In this document: one piece after another, positions 11,420 to 23,952 of the stretch | Position numbering within the stretch: position 1 is the stretch's first letter | Layout of the letters: each line of letters starts with the position of its first letter | Assembly: GCA_951802425.1 (NCBI GenBank) | Contig: OX637802.1 | Span: 2,976,001-3,040,000 of the forward strand | DNA length: 64,000 nucleotides | DNA from: Clavaria fumosa | Lineage: Eukaryota; Basidiomycota; Agaricomycetes; Agaricales; Clavariaceae | Reading direction: 5' to 3' | Made by a program: the position numbers and the translations under genes | Notes under the pieces: generated by a model | The model's input: the letters and a program-made list of their open reading frames with translations, nothing else | Told to the model about the DNA's origin: nothing | Database searches by the model: none

Positions 11420-13300
11420 TTGGAGATATAGTCAACAACTCTCCAGGTTCCATCTGTCTGCTGCTGCAAGAGTACTCCACCAGTTGCCAGGTTGCTTGCA
11501 TCTGTCTCTACCTTCCATCTCCCTTTGTCCTGAGGCAGAGCCAAGACTGGGGCTGATACAAGTGCCTGGCAGAGATCTTGGAAGGCTGCCTCCTCCTCCT
11601 CCTCCCATTTTTTTTTCTTTCCATGGAACATTCCCAGTCAGCCGGAAGAGTGGCTTTGCCTGGGCAGAAAGATTCGGGATGTGCCAGCGGAGGTAGTTCA
11701 GCATCCCATTGAACCTCTAGACATCCTTCACATTCTTAGGACGTGGCCAATCTCGGACTGCCACACCCTTGGCTGGATCATGCTCTAGTCTGTTGTGGGA
11801 GATCTTCATCCCCAGGAAGATGATCTCACTCTTCTCAAACTCGCATTTACTGAGTTTGAGACACAACCCATTCTCTCCAAACTTCCTCAAGACCTGATCC
11901 ATCCAGTACCAGTGTGTAGCCAAGTCCTCTGCAAACACAATGACATCATCCACATAGGCCCTCACATGTCCTCCTGCAATCTCCTCCCTCAACACATGAT
12001 TCATGAAGCATTGGAAGGTAGCAGGGGCATTCTGCAGTCCAAACCACATGACAGCTGGTTCGAAGAGTCCACAGGGTGTCAGGAAGGCGCAGCAGTGCTG
12101 GTGCTCAGGCCAGACCTGCATAGATGGGAAACCTCCCTTTGCATCAATCTTAGAGTAGATTGATGCTCCTTTAAGCACATCCACTGTGTCTCAGATGTGG
12201 GGGAGGGGGTACTTGTCCTTGATCAGGTGTGCATTCAGCCTCAAGTAGTTGATGATCGGCTGCAGCTTGTCCTTCTCATGTTTGAAGAAGAAGGGGCTGG
12301 CATATGGGGATTTTGAGGGCCGGATTCGTCCAGAAGCAAGCTGCTCATCCACCCAATGGTTCATCTCCACCATCTCCTGCCATGTCAAAGAATACAGCTT
12401 GGAAGAGAGGTGCTCAGGGTCCTTTTTGAACTTGATCTTAATATCGAAGTCTGGTCGGGAGTGGGGAAGTTCATCCCACTTTGCTTCACTAAACACCAAA
12501 GGGTAGCAGCTGGGCCAATCGGGGGTAGGGCCAGAGTTGGGAAAACAGGTGTCCAGAATACTCGTGGATGTGAGGGTACTCGTTTTCAGGGGTGCAGGGG
12601 CTCGAAGGGATGGGGAACACTGTGGGGGGCAGCGGGTAAGGCTCAGCTCTGCCTTCTGCCAGTCGATATCCAGGTTATGCCGCTTGAGCCAGTCATGCCC
12701 AAGGATGACCTTGTGGGACTGGGTCTTTCCCAGCAGAAAGTGGATCTGCTCCTGGTGGTCACCAACTCTCACCAGCACCTCTATCCCATACTGGACCTTT
12801 CCATTCCTGTTCTGCGTCCCATCCACATTATACATGGTGATTGGGTTCAGCAGGAGAGATGGCTCCAGTCCCACTCCTTTTGCCCACTCCAAATCCATGA
12901 AGCAGTTGGTGCACCCTGAGTCAACAAGGGCCTTCATTGTGGTCCCTTTGCCAGTGCTGAAAGCTTCCAAGTGCACCTGGATGGCTAGCTCTCATGGCAC
13001 ATGTTTCCGCACTTCTGGCTGCACTCTGGTTAGGCACTCTGCCAGTCTCACTTCCTCCTTCACCTCAGCCCCAATTTGGGTATGTCTCTGCTGCAAGATA
13101 GTATATTGGGGTATACTTGCAGCAGGCACAGGGACGGAAAGGGGGCTGGCACACTCCTTCTCCCCAGCAGGAGTCCTCCTCTCTCTCTCACACAGCTCTA
13201 TGCAGGCTTGGAGCTGTGCAATCTCTTTCTCATATCCCTCCACCATTTGGGGGGCACATGGTGCTGCCCAGGTTTGGGCCCTTGGGACCTGCAGATGCAT
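11420..13300 (-). pseudogene. pol: Gy-B zinc knuckle, protease, RT and partial RNase H
   Basis: A nucleocapsid region with remnants of a zinc knuckle lies near 13,330-13,360 (intact in Gy-C). The protease-like domain starts at 12,976 with ALVDSGCTNCFMD (catalytic DSG) and VILGHDWL. The RT follows, with IYSKIDAKGGFPSMQ, the QNAPATFQ block and the catalytic YVDDVIVF near 11,945, then the thumb and the RNase H start (KVETDASNLATGGVL) up to 11,420. A TGA at 12,191-12,193 splits it, where the sister copy Gy-C has CAA. A frame change occurs around 11,610-11,700. It ends abruptly at the Gy-A LTR. Confidence 0.88.
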
Positions 13301-13492
13301 ATCAGGCAGGGGGCAGAAACGGACAGCATGGCCAGTCTGGTGGCATTGAAAACAACATCTCTCATCAGCAGGGGCCCATCCTCAGGTCATGGCCACATCC
13401 GGAGTACACAGCAGAGGGGTCACAAGAGGTTGCAAAATGGTCACAGCAGGTCGTGGTAGGGTTGCGGTGGGTCGTGCAGGGGTCATGGTGGG

Positions 13493-14119
13493 TCATGGTG
13501 TCTGTGCAGGGGTCATGGTGGGTCGCGGTGTCCGTTCTGTGAGTATCCCATCCAGTCGCCTTTGCTGGGCATCAAGCCTCTCAGCCAGCACCTTCCATTC
13601 TCCATATGTCTCTGGCATTGGGGAGACACCATAGATACTCTCCACCAACCTCCTACTCAGGTTCAACTCCAGCCAATGGACTAGGATTCCTGAGTCCTTC
13701 TCTGCACTCAACTTCGCCCATCGGAACAGTGTCTCGAATTTCGCGAAGAACTCTGGTGCTGTCATGGCACCCTGTTTCAGCCCTGCAATATTGGCAAGGG
13801 CAGTTGCACAGTCATTTGGGTCATCGAATGCACACTTCATCTCCTCCACAAACTCTGCCCAGGTTCCGGCCTTGCCACTACCCAGGATCTCTTCTGCCTT
13901 CATATTTGCCCACTCTGCAGCAAATCCTTCTCCAGTAATTTTGCTCTGAGCAAATAGGACCTTCACCAGGTCCACAGCATAGACAGTTGGGTTTGCCATA
14001 AACAGGAGGTGAAGGGATTGGAGGAATGTACGGAAGTTCCTTTTCTGCCCATCAAAGGGGGGAACAGCTAGGTCCAGCATTCTGTAGCACTGTAAAATAA
14101 AATTCCAGGCCTTCAGCAC
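13493..14119 (-). pseudogene. gag: Gy-B gag capsid region
   Basis: A 208-codon frame with a gag-like capsid: the motif FDGQKRNFRTFLQSLHLLF near its start, then EGFAAEWANMKAEEI and FFAKFETLFRWAKL, and a Pro/Thr-rich tail (TPRPTMTPAQTP). It would assemble the particle. The first 20-30 residues of a usual gag seem to be missing, because upstream sequence up to the LTR is unrelated. The phrase around the start (aaaattccaggccttcagca) recurs at about 14,400 as aaagttctgggccttgggca, suggesting a local duplication at an insertion boundary. Confidence 0.75.
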
Positions 14120-15781
14120 TCAGGATTTCTTCGATCTCTTAACAGTCCTGTCCTCTCAGGCTGCTCTTCTAGGTACTTATGTACCTATAGAACTCTTATT
14201 CTATGAAACTATTGGTAGCATGGGGCCCAAATGGTGTCCCAGGTGGTCGCTCCACAACTCCTAATGAGTTGCCCATGCACCCTTCTGACAATGGTCACAG
14301 AGCAAGGGCCCTGTCCACTCGACCAGGAAACTACAGAAAGACTATGTAGAGGGCCTTTCCTTGCCCTGTACACTACACGATTCACTGGTATGTAGCTGTA
14401 AAACAAAGTTCTGGGCCTTGGGCACTCGGTATCTGTTAGGATAATGCATGCCTGTTGTACCTTACCATATGTAGTGCTGTTCTATGTTTGAAATTATGCT
14501 GGTATGCGTCTCATTAGTCTACAGACTTACTGCTCTACTCTATATGTCTTCTGTACCAATATCCATGAAAACCATTTGTTTTTGGTTTGCTGTCTAAAGT
14601 AAAAGTACAGGAAATTTATCCTCAAAAGAAGATCAGGCTCTAGAGCAAGAACCAAGAACCGCACAAAGAGGTGGTTAATACTGTTGAATTCCCATTCTTT
14701 GATAACCCTCAATTCCAAATTTAAGAAAGGAAACAACAGTTATTCATTCTTTAAATTAGATAATAATACTATTCTAGTTGCCTCTTCTAAGTAAAGGATA
14801 AATAGCGACAGGATGACAAGAAAATGGAGGGATCTGAAGAGACAGAAGTGTAGGGAGGGTATTTAGGGTCATACCTGTAGATTTACGAGAGGAGCGAAGC
14901 ATTTGCGAGTTCGCTACAAGGTCGCGAACTCGCCAGCATGGCCTGGCAGCACTTTGGTGTTGTGGGGCAGCCTGATCGTGATTGGATCTTGATCGGGCGA
15001 TTGAGAACAGGGTCGGCTGGATTCCCACAAAGGCAGGGGCAGTGATCAGCGCTGATGGCTGACACTGCCGCATTGCCAAATAAGGAGTACTCCTCCTTGT
15101 GAGCAGGCTGCATGCTTGCGACCTTTGTGTGCAGTCCCTCGGCCCTTCCCTCATCTCCCATTGTACTAGGGTGGTACTAGTATATATTTGGCATGGAATA
15201 GGGTTGAAACATATACTAAGTAGGGCTAATACACTTAATTAGGATTAGTCTGGGGGAGATAAGAGGAAACAAAGGGAATAAAGATGAAGGGATGATGCAA
15301 TCGAGACGGGAAACACTGCGGGGCATCGCAGGTGCGATCGGGGACGGCTGTGGGGTCCTCCCCTACAATCCCCGACGATCACAAACAGAGAAATGACTCA
15401 TAATGAGTCATCATGATTATTTGTAGAATAATCAGAAACTTCGAAATGAAATATCTCAATAGGGAAATGAGATAAAATTATCATCTAACCTAATATGTAA
15501 ACCCACTGAATTCTCCTTATTTTAGAATACTTAAACAGTAGTTTTGGTGTACTATTTAAGGAGCTATGCTGTATACTTCCAAATGTAGTAGATAGACGAA
15601 ATTGAGTATAAATAGCTGCGTTCTAGGCACCATTAAGTACCCACATATTGTCTGAACCATCCCTGAAAGGGACTAAGCCCAAGTCTAGCCCAGTAAGGAG
15701 CTAAGGACATATTTAGTTAAACTAAGGATATAATCTAGTTAAACTAAATACAGTAATTACTGACTAAGGACCTTGGTATTA
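14120..15781. other. Non-coding leader or inserted sequence inside Gy-B
   Basis: Between gag and LTR of Gy-B there is no convincing gene. A 92-126 codon minus-strand ORF (about 14,774-15,161) is Cys- and Ser-containing but not recognised. 14,439 starts with tgttaggataatgc, a possible LTR-type end of another insert. 15,300-15,390 is a small CpG-rich patch with the near-palindrome gcgatcggggacg ... tccccgacgatc. Confidence 0.3.
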
Positions 15782-16076
15782 TATCAGACTGGGTCTCACA
15801 CAACTTAAGCGTAAGGTCATGACAACAATACTAAGATAAGGGGAAAAGAGTACAAAAATGGAAAGGACGCAGTATATATAGTGAGAGCCCTGGCACTTGC
15901 CGACTTTCCCACGCTCGGACCCTCGGATCATGTGATGCACCCAGGCCCAGGCCCAGGTCATGTGATCTTGCAATTATGTAATCTGACCACAGCCACAGGT
16001 CATGTGACCTTCCAATAACCCTCCCCAGTTTCTCCACAACTGCACTTTGGGATGGCTTACATAAGCAATCCTAACA
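15782..16076 (-). repeat. Gy-B 5' LTR
   Basis: Read on the minus strand it begins TGTTAGGATTGCTTATG and ends in GACCCAGTCTGATA. It matches the LTR at 33,426-33,695 along its length, with several small indels and many CpG-to-TpG or CpA differences. A TATATATA box near 15,875-15,885 is a likely promoter. No 5-bp target duplication is visible beside it, as expected for one LTR of a full element. Confidence 0.85.
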
Positions 16077-16539
16077 AATGCATGCAGGATTTCACTACCC
16101 AAGACACTCAGAAGCTGCTTTACCATCACCATGATACCACTTCATTACCAAGAGGATTTTCATACCCAAAGACCCATTGAGAGACCCACTTACATTTGAA
16201 CACTCATATGAGTGGCAGGCCTTCCAAGACAAGCTAGTGGAGAAGCTATTTGTTGTAAGCTATTTGTTGTAGCTACTGAACAAGAATACAAACAAGAGAC
16301 CCTAGAGTTCTTTTCTTGGAGAGGAAGACTTTTCTGGAGAAAGTGATTAATAAAGTGCCCTTGAGGAGCTTGATGAACTGATGCACAGATCCATTGAAAC
16401 TCAGACTGACCCCAGTTCTGACCCCACACACCAATCTGCAGAGACACAAACCGACTTGACCTTTGTTGGCCTGGATGACAGGCTGCATATCGATATTACC
16501 TCAGAGCTGCCTCGCATCTGCCTAGAATACGACTAAACC

Positions 16540-16917
16540 ATGGCAGATGCTGCACCTGCACCCAAATTGGCAGCACCTGCAGCACCAAGCTTGTTGCTGA
16601 AGATTGTGAACTTCTTTGGGAAGAGAAAAGAGTTCCAAACATTCTTAAGAAGTCTACAGTTGGAATTTCATGCCAATGAGGCAAAATACCTGACCAACCT
16701 TCACAAGGTGGTCTTGACCCTGAGCCATATGACTGAAGGGTATGCAGGGGAATGGGCGAATCAAGCCACAAATGTACTCTTGGATGTAAACACTAAAGAT
16801 ATAGACTGGCCCATATTCAAAGCCAGAATGAGAGAGGCTTTCTCCCTGATTGAGGACCAGGCACTAGCTGTACATGAGCTGAATGCATTCAAACAACTAG
16901 GGATGTGTCAAGAGTAG
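16540..16917 (+). pseudogene. gag: Ty3/gypsy gag fragment (Gy-G)
   Basis: A 125-codon plus-strand ORF starts MADAAPAPKLAAPAAP and contains GKRKEFQTFLRSLQLEF, EGYAGEWANQ and WPIFKARMREAF. These match the gag capsid pattern of fungal gypsy elements, similar in layout to the Gy-B capsid but on the opposite strand. It stops at 16,917 before the second half of a capsid domain. The 340 bp upstream (16,180-16,540) are partly open in the same direction and may be its leader. No pol follows in the next kilobase, so it is a relic. Confidence 0.6.
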
Positions 16918-17237
16918 GTCAATTCTACTTAAATACAAGTGTAAACAATGATGAGGAAGGGTGTAGTGGGAATTCTGACAGTGAGTGGGAATTCTGTGTG
17001 CCGATCATGTCAGCAGAGGGAGGTGTGGATGCAATGGGGAAGAGGGGAGAATGGTGGGACAATATGACAGAGGGATTTGACCCAGAGACCACATGGGGGA
17101 GTGGCTGCTATGTGACACCCAGTCAAGTACTTAAGGTGGCTCTTGACAGCGATCCTTGTGTGTATGTGGGTAATCAAGTTTATGTCATATGTTGTAGTAT
17201 CTACTACAGCTTTGAAGATTATATAGCAAGGAAGTAG
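16905..17237 (+). other. Uncharacterised ORF after gag relic
   Basis: A 110-codon frame overlaps the end of the gag relic. It is acidic (NNDEEGCSGNSDSEWEF) and contains a GEWWDNMTEGFDP segment. It could be the decayed protease or spacer part of the same retrotransposon in a shifted frame. No motif supports that, so it is listed only as open sequence. Confidence 0.2.
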
Positions 17238-17239
17238 TT

Positions 17240-20200
17240 AAAATGGAATAGTGTCAAAGAAGATCTTCAAAGAAAGAATTGCAAGACAAGTACTAAGAAA
17301 TTGCCCAGAAACACATTTCAGCCACCATATCCAAACCCCAAAGTCTAATATTGTCGAGGGACCTTCACTAGCTCGTCTGAAGACCACCCTGCAGGTCCTA
17401 AACCAACTCCACCCATTTCCCAAGGTTCCCCAATGTTGGCTGAACAACAGTGAAGCATGCAGAGTCCATTGGAATTATGGTCCACATGCAGAATTACTGA
17501 TTGTTGGTTCGGAATGATCGTCGAGCAGTGGAATTATGCTGGGAATGGTCGTCAAGTGCAGGGACATGTCAGATGGTCTGTAAATAGGTGTGTTGGATTG
17601 TGACAGTACCTCCTCCCTAAGAGCCAAGCTCCTGCGAGGCAGGCCCATGCACAACTGATCATGTGACTCCATTGAGTCACAGTCAATGATGTAGATTCCT
17701 TGCAATAAACTATTGTAATTACAATATGGAGCCATTGCAAGATTGACTGTCAGTGTCACATCTGTGCTGCTCCCTTTGGGTCCAGACCAGAAACACCATC
17801 TCCAGTCCCGGACTTCCTATCTCCAGCTCCTGGACTTCTTATCTCTGGCCCCTGACTTCCGATCCCTGGACCCAGATCTCTGAACTCCCACTCTGGTGCC
17901 TCAGTATCTGAGGGTACCTGCCCCACATGTGGGGCAGGCACCAAACCCACCTTCAGGGATAGTTCCCCAAGTGGCTGTCCCGATCCCGATCCCGATCCCG
18001 ATTCCAATCTCGACTTCCTGACTGTCATGAACCAATGTCTGTGTTTACTCACCAGCAACGAACTCCAAGCATGGAAACTGAACAATCCATGCAGTTGCTT
18101 GGCAGTGTAGCTACCAACCTGATGGTAGTAGTGTCTGACCTTGGGATCAGGATACTGATCCCCATTGCAACTCCTGTTGTCCCATAGCAAGTCCCACAAT
18201 GTATCTCCAGGACATTCTCCATAGCTACCATCAATACTCTGGGTTGCTGGAAATGCCAGTATATATACTCAGTAACTTCATAGAGCAGTCTGCAGTCTGG
18301 ATACCACCCTCGTACACTCTCGTACACCCCCATACCTCTGTACCCTGTACCCATATCCTGTCTGACCCCCGTCTCCCGTCCTTCTGTCCATTCCCGCACT
18401 TCCATCCTTTCTGCCTGCCACCTTGTAATTTGTATCATGTCTAATCCAACCCTTGCCCTCCATCTCCTATGCGAGTTGTGCGAAGTCTGACCAACTCCTG
18501 ACCGACTCCTGACTGACTCCTGACTGACCCCTGGAATCTGTCCCCAACAACCCACACAAGCCACCTGACCTCCGGAACTCATCTCTGAACCCCGGAACTC
18601 TGTATCCGTCCCCCTACCCGACTTCTGCTTCCACTCCTTCCGTCACTTGTTAAACCCAAACTCCATCTGAACTCTATCTCCACCCTCCCGTCTGTCCCTT
18701 GTCTCGAATATGACAAAGTCCACCCCAGAAATCCTGCCTGAGACTGAACCCGATATCCTCAACTTCCACAACTTCAAAATACAGGACACCCAGGACTCAG
18801 TAAGGGTGTCATTTCAATATGTTCACCAAAGTCCCACCAAACCCCGAAGTCCTATTCCAGATGTCCTGGACATCCTGGACCCAAACTCTGAACTCCAACC
18901 AGACTTCACCCCAACCCTCCAAGCATGCATGTAACAGTGTATCCGGACTCCTGCTTTCTAGTCCTGAAAAATTCCTTCACCTGACCCACAGTCAACCTCC
19001 AACCCCTTAGTGAACAAGAGGCCAACACCCCCATCCCACAACTCCAAGTGAATCATCAATTCCCAACATCACTATCCCAACCAGCTGAGAATACTCCACT
19101 GTCCCGCTAAACCTCGCTGATGCAACCCATGCCACTACCAAGTCCACCAGACCAAGTTCCAGCATAATCACAAGTAAGGGAACCCAAACCCCTTCAATGG
19201 ATCTGACCTGTCACGCCCATGCCAACCGGACTATTCTCCAGCCTCCTCTGGCGGTCTCTGGACCCCCAATCACAACTCCGGGCTCTCGGACTTATGTCCA
19301 GAGCACCAGACTTTACTTGCGTGATGTAGCACAGGATCAGGAAGTGTGCCTGAAGGGCCACCAACTGATGTCCACACTAGTTGCTGTTGCCTTGGGCAAC
19401 CGGGAACTGGTCCTGCCCCAGACCTGTCGCCTGGACAATTGATGGACTCCCGGAAACATCTGTACAATCATAGTTAGTAGTTTAACATTTGTCCCAATCA
19501 GATTCCATCTCTGTCTTGTAGTCCTGTAGTTAAGTGTATTTCCTGACTCCTGGACATTTCTCTGTAGCTATGAACAGATTCCATAGTTGTACTGGAGTTA
19601 TCTCCATTGCTAGCACCACCCTGGATTTTAGTATAAGTACTTGTAGATTACGGCCTTGTCTAGCCAGTCTGAATATCAACCCTGCCTACTCGCATTCTAC
19701 TCCTGCAGTCTGAAACCCATCTCCTGCCTTTTCCTGAAATCTGAGACACTGATCCACAGAGGGCATCATTTCAATACATTCACCAAGTCTTGTCCAACCC
19801 CAAGTCCAACTCTGCCCAAACTCCAGTTTGCTCCACTGCACCCAGACTTTGTTATTCTTGCCCAGACTTTGCTATTTCCGCCCGGACTTTACTCCACCCG
19901 ACCCCCATGACATAGATGTAACATGACCTGTGAGAAACTCCAAAAATCCAAAAAATTCTCAAGTTGATATATTTTGACTTATGAGTTCTGCTTCGGTGCA
20001 TTTGCTGTTCCACTCTGTCTGATCTTTTGTAAAATATTTTCTGCCCATCTCCATGTACTTCAGTCTCCATGTTAGCAAAACTCTGACTGACCCCGGACAT
20101 TGCATTCTGCATGTCCAAAAACACCAATCCAACCAAATCCAACCTCTCTGATTCCGCCCTGTCAATCCCAACAATTTCCAATGGATCATTTTACATCCAT

Positions 20201-22980
20201 CAAAAATCCGACCCCTCTCCGACTTGTTTCCCAACCTTAGGAATCTTTACCCAAGATCTCCTCGTCACTCCGATTGACTCAACCTCCTCTGCAGTCCCAG
20301 GATATTACTGACTCACCTGCCAGAACCTGTTGGTTCATTGGGTCAGAGACAGTGTCAGCTTCTGGACTACCGGATGTAGGAAAGTTGCATTATCTGAACC
20401 CAGGAACTCAAACTCCCAACCCAAACTCCAGATCGCTGCACTGGACATTTATTTGCTCAAATGCAGTAACCCACCCTGTGATCCCCAAACTTTGGAGATC
20501 AGAACCCTTTTGTTCTGGACTCAGCCCCAGGACGAAACTTCTGTCTGGTTCCATCCCCTGGAACCTGTGGGCCTCTCCGACATAATTCCAGAAGTCCACA
20601 ACTCCGCCAACATGTTCACCAAGTCACATGTTGACTGACACATCAGCCCCGTCTGCCTGGAACTCCGAGTTTTCTGAGATCCCATTACCTCTGAATCCGG
20701 TTTATCCACCCTCTGTCTGCCCAGCTCCGCATTTGGAGTATCTGTCAACAGTTGTCTCCGCTTCAGTGAAGACTCCTGGGTCATTAATCTGAACCACCCG
20801 GAAAATGGCAATCTGATTCCATGTCACCCAGAAGTGTGATGATCTTTTATGGAAATCAATCTCTGGCACACCTTCCATTCATCCACATCATAGAAGCAAC
20901 CTATGGAAAATCTGTGCCTCGGACCCACTCATGGTCCTTCGATTGGCTTATAATGCCTTTCTGCCCAACTAGTGCCATTCTGGCATTTCAACACTTTACT
21001 GTGTTCCTGACCCCTTGGATAAGTACATTTTTTTCCACTTAAAACTTTGATACCCCACCAAATCTGAACTTCCTCCGAATGCATCTCCAACACCTCCGAA
21101 TATTTTATGACACCTCTGATCCCATGCACTTATGTGCACCCTGGAAAAACTCCTTCTGCAACCAAGGAAGTTGAATACCCCGGACTCCTGACTCCACCCC
21201 GGAAGGCTGCTATGGTCCCAGGAAACAGTTTTGTCACCCAGGACTGGCCTGAAGCCCCACAAGGCTAAGGAAAGTATTTACTCTGAAGCTTTGCAAACCC
21301 CGTCCAGAGAATTATTCTCCATGATTCCGATTCTCTGACTCTGTGGTACAGCTAATCTGAACTAGGCAAAATCCCTCACCTGGAAACTCTCTGCAAAATG
21401 TCTCAAGCATTTGAGACATTGAAAGTTTGATGCTTACTACATTTTCCACCTTGGCGACTGTCATTTCCAATGGTCACCACAATTTTCCACAATTTCCACA
21501 TCTGGAAAATCATTTCCGGTTGTACTCTACTCCCGGACTTTCTACTCCAGCATAGTTGAACTATGGCACACCCATGAGGAACTCCCGGCAAATGTTTGAA
21601 ACCCCCAGTCTTTGTGCCTTGAAGGATTTGTTATCCTGGCTTAGGTATTCACTGACTATGAGAAACCCGAACATGCAGGAACCACTTGGACTTTGACTTC
21701 CATCAAGTCCAGTGACCAGAGTTCTTTTCTGACTCTATTCTGCCCCCAACCTGGTAATCCAATCCCACCCCGGAATCCAAAACCAAAACCTGATACTCCG
21801 ACTTCATGGGACCTCTACCCTAAGAGGGGGAGAGTGGCTATGCCATTCTAGGCCTTGAAGCAATTTCCGACCTATACCTTCAGCAAAAACACTTGAAACC
21901 CCCTCTGGGCATTGTACCTCATAAACTCCATGCTCCAACCCTTCCCCATAGGGACAATGAGAAACCCAATCTGAAACCCAGAACTCTCATACAAGCGAAA
22001 TCCGACCATCCGGATATTATGCCGGACCCCTCCGACTGGACACCCAGACTTATTTTCCAAATGTCCTACCGTCTGACCAAGTCCTACAGTCTCAACATGA
22101 CCACCCGAAAGCTGGTCAACTTGGACTTACCCAGAAATCTGACCCACCAGGATTATGCCTGGCCTGGTCATCTGCAGAGTTCCGCAATTCCTGCACGATT
22201 CAGCGCAAACTGCTGAGATCAAGTCCTCCAGCTTAAGCCTACAGACTCCTCTGCAACATCCAACTCTGGAGAAATCACAGAAATCAATCTCTGTATATAT
22301 ATATTTCACTGAACCATCTGAACCTGGTTGCAAGCCAGGGATCATTATCCCAACATGCGACACAGCCACCCAAGGAGTTGACTAAATTTTCATCACTCAA
22401 GTCCTTATAGACACGGGATTCCAACACACGTAATATCCGACCCAAATCCGAAATCCGTCCCACCACTGGAATTTGCAAATCAGCAATACCCCAAGCCCCG
22501 GAATTTCCCCAATTTCAGGGAATAAGAAATTCCACCCAAACCCATCTGAACCCATTTCCAGCGCCACTTCCCATCCAATTGTCAAGCTGCCAAAATACAC
22601 ATATCTGACCCAAATCCAAAATCCAAACCTGGACATTCATCCACCTGACCCCTGGAGCAACTTAGTGAAGCAATGCTATGACCTCCAAAGTGCTGTTGCA
22701 AGTAACAAGTTTCATTCATATTCCGACTTCTGGCACAAACTCTGACATGAAAATCCAGTACTCCAATGTCCAATTTTACCCATCTCCAGTTACTAATTAT
22801 GGAAACCTGAACTCCAAATCCTGGAGTCCAACCCCCCGAAATCTCTCGACTTGCAGGTGTTGAAGTCCAACTCCTGCATAGGAACTGGTGGCAGATTTTT
22901 ACTCTGCGTATCTGACACCACCTGGAACTTACTCCGATCTCCGCACACAACTTAATTCACACAAGTCCGAGCACAAAAGC
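17240..22980. other. C-rich, G-poor non-coding tract
   Basis: About 5.7 kb with no convincing gene. The plus strand is strongly C over G, with endlessly varied phrases of the type tccggac, cccggactc and gactcctgactgac. Local runs include (gatccc)n near 17,980-18,000 and a repeated gactcctgactgactcctg near 18,500. Short ORFs on both strands are scrambled. A purine run aagagggggagagtgg at 21,822-21,837 resembles the polypurine tract that precedes an LTR on a plus-strand gypsy element. That, with the gag relic at 16,540, hints that the tract may be an extremely decayed retrotransposon. I cannot find an RT, protease or integrase motif in it. Confidence 0.4.
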
Positions 22981-23024
22981 AAAAGTACGTTAAGTTAAAC
23001 AAAAGAAAGGGAAATTATGTACTT

Positions 23025-23640
23025 CTATGCAGGCAAATTGTCATTGCCCATGGTTGCTTTCTCCACCAGAGCCGGCCCCGGCTTCGATCCCTTCCCCACA
23101 CCTGCTTCCGCTGTCTTTACAGGTCCCGGGCCCGCCTCCGTCCCTTTTCCCGGACCTGTGTCTGTCTTCCTCCTGACCCCCGGACCTGCTTTCCTCTCCG
23201 CTCCTGTCCCCGGCTCCACATCCGGCATTTCCGCATCCTCCTCCAGCTCCGGGAGCTCGATCCCGGCCTTCGTGAGGCGCTCATGGATGTTGTCCTCCAC
23301 ATTCCCCTTGATGTGACGAACAATCTTCTCCCACCACTGCAACATCTGTTCCTGGTTCAAGGCCTGGCTTAAAGCTTGAGCCCCAGCCTGCGCCATTTCC
23401 CACCTCACATTTTCCAACATCTCCTCGACAGCAGATCGAATGGCCCATAACTCCTACATGAGCCATTGAACTGCCTGCAGGACCATAGTCCCTGCAGGCA
23501 CATCAGCTGGCATCGGCCCCACTGCTCACTGTTTTTTCCACACTGGCACCTCCGGCTCCATCTCCACTGCTTCATCTGACTCTGGACTCACAGCTCACTT
23601 TTCCGCCCACTATGGACCCAATGGCAGGTTGATATCACCA
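23025..23640 (-). pseudogene. Decayed minus-strand ORF with helical N-terminus
   Basis: An open frame can be followed on the minus strand from about 23,640 to 23,025. It is interrupted by two TGA codons (Arg sites) and two TAG codons (Gln sites), and the last 131 codons are uninterrupted. The order is an acidic Pro/Glu segment (SPESDEAVEMEPEVPVW), a helical segment (MLQWWEKIVRHIKGNVEDN), then a Gly/Pro/Lys-rich tail. The layout resembles the start of a gypsy gag, but no diagnostic motif is present and the downstream sequence cannot be read as pol. All four stops are explained by C-to-T changes on the coding strand. Confidence 0.4.
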
Positions 23641-23701
23641 TCTGGTCAGATGATTTATGACTTTCACCCAAAAAACAGGTGATGGGAGATTTTGGAATTA
23701 A

Positions 23702-23952
23702 GGGATATTGAGCCAGAGGGTATTGAGTGATACTAAACTGGAGAATATTGAGTGATACAAAACACCTCTCAATTTGAGTGACATTAAACTGGAGGATATT
23801 GAGTGATATAATACACCTCTCAATTTGAGTGATCAAACTGAAGGATATTGAGTGATACAAAACACCTCTCAATTTGAGTGATATTAGACTGTAAGATATT
23901 GAGTGATACAATACACCCCCTTGATTTGGGTGATATTAGACTGGAGGATATT
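23702..23952. repeat. Minisatellite, about 50-bp unit
   Basis: Four to five imperfect copies of a unit containing ggatattgagtgataca, acacctctcaatttgagtga and attaaactgg. Spacing is about 49-53 bp. Minus-strand ORFs rich in SLNILQF are produced by the repeat. Confidence 0.75.

Larger units (their letters stand above)
11420..16076 (-). mobile_element. Ty3/gypsy element Gy-B, truncated by Gy-A
   Basis: Minus-strand element of the same family as Gy-C (33,426-37,439), nearly word-for-word over RT and protease. Its 5' LTR is 15,782-16,076. Gag, zinc knuckle, protease, RT and the start of RNase H follow down to 11,420, where the Gy-A LTR begins. RNase H remainder, integrase and 3' LTR are absent. 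About 1.7 kb separates LTR and gag, longer than expected for a leader, so extra sequence has probably been inserted there. Confidence 0.85.

Noticed and set aside
12356..13542. Long plus-strand ORFs over Gy-B (and 36,257-37,450 over Gy-C)
   Set aside because: They lie opposite protease and RT domains whose motifs are unmistakable on the minus strand.
22897..22925. Primer-binding-site-like word on the minus strand (tggtgtcagatacgc)
   Set aside because: No LTR edge (TG...CA) ends directly before it and the nearby decayed ORF lies on the wrong side.
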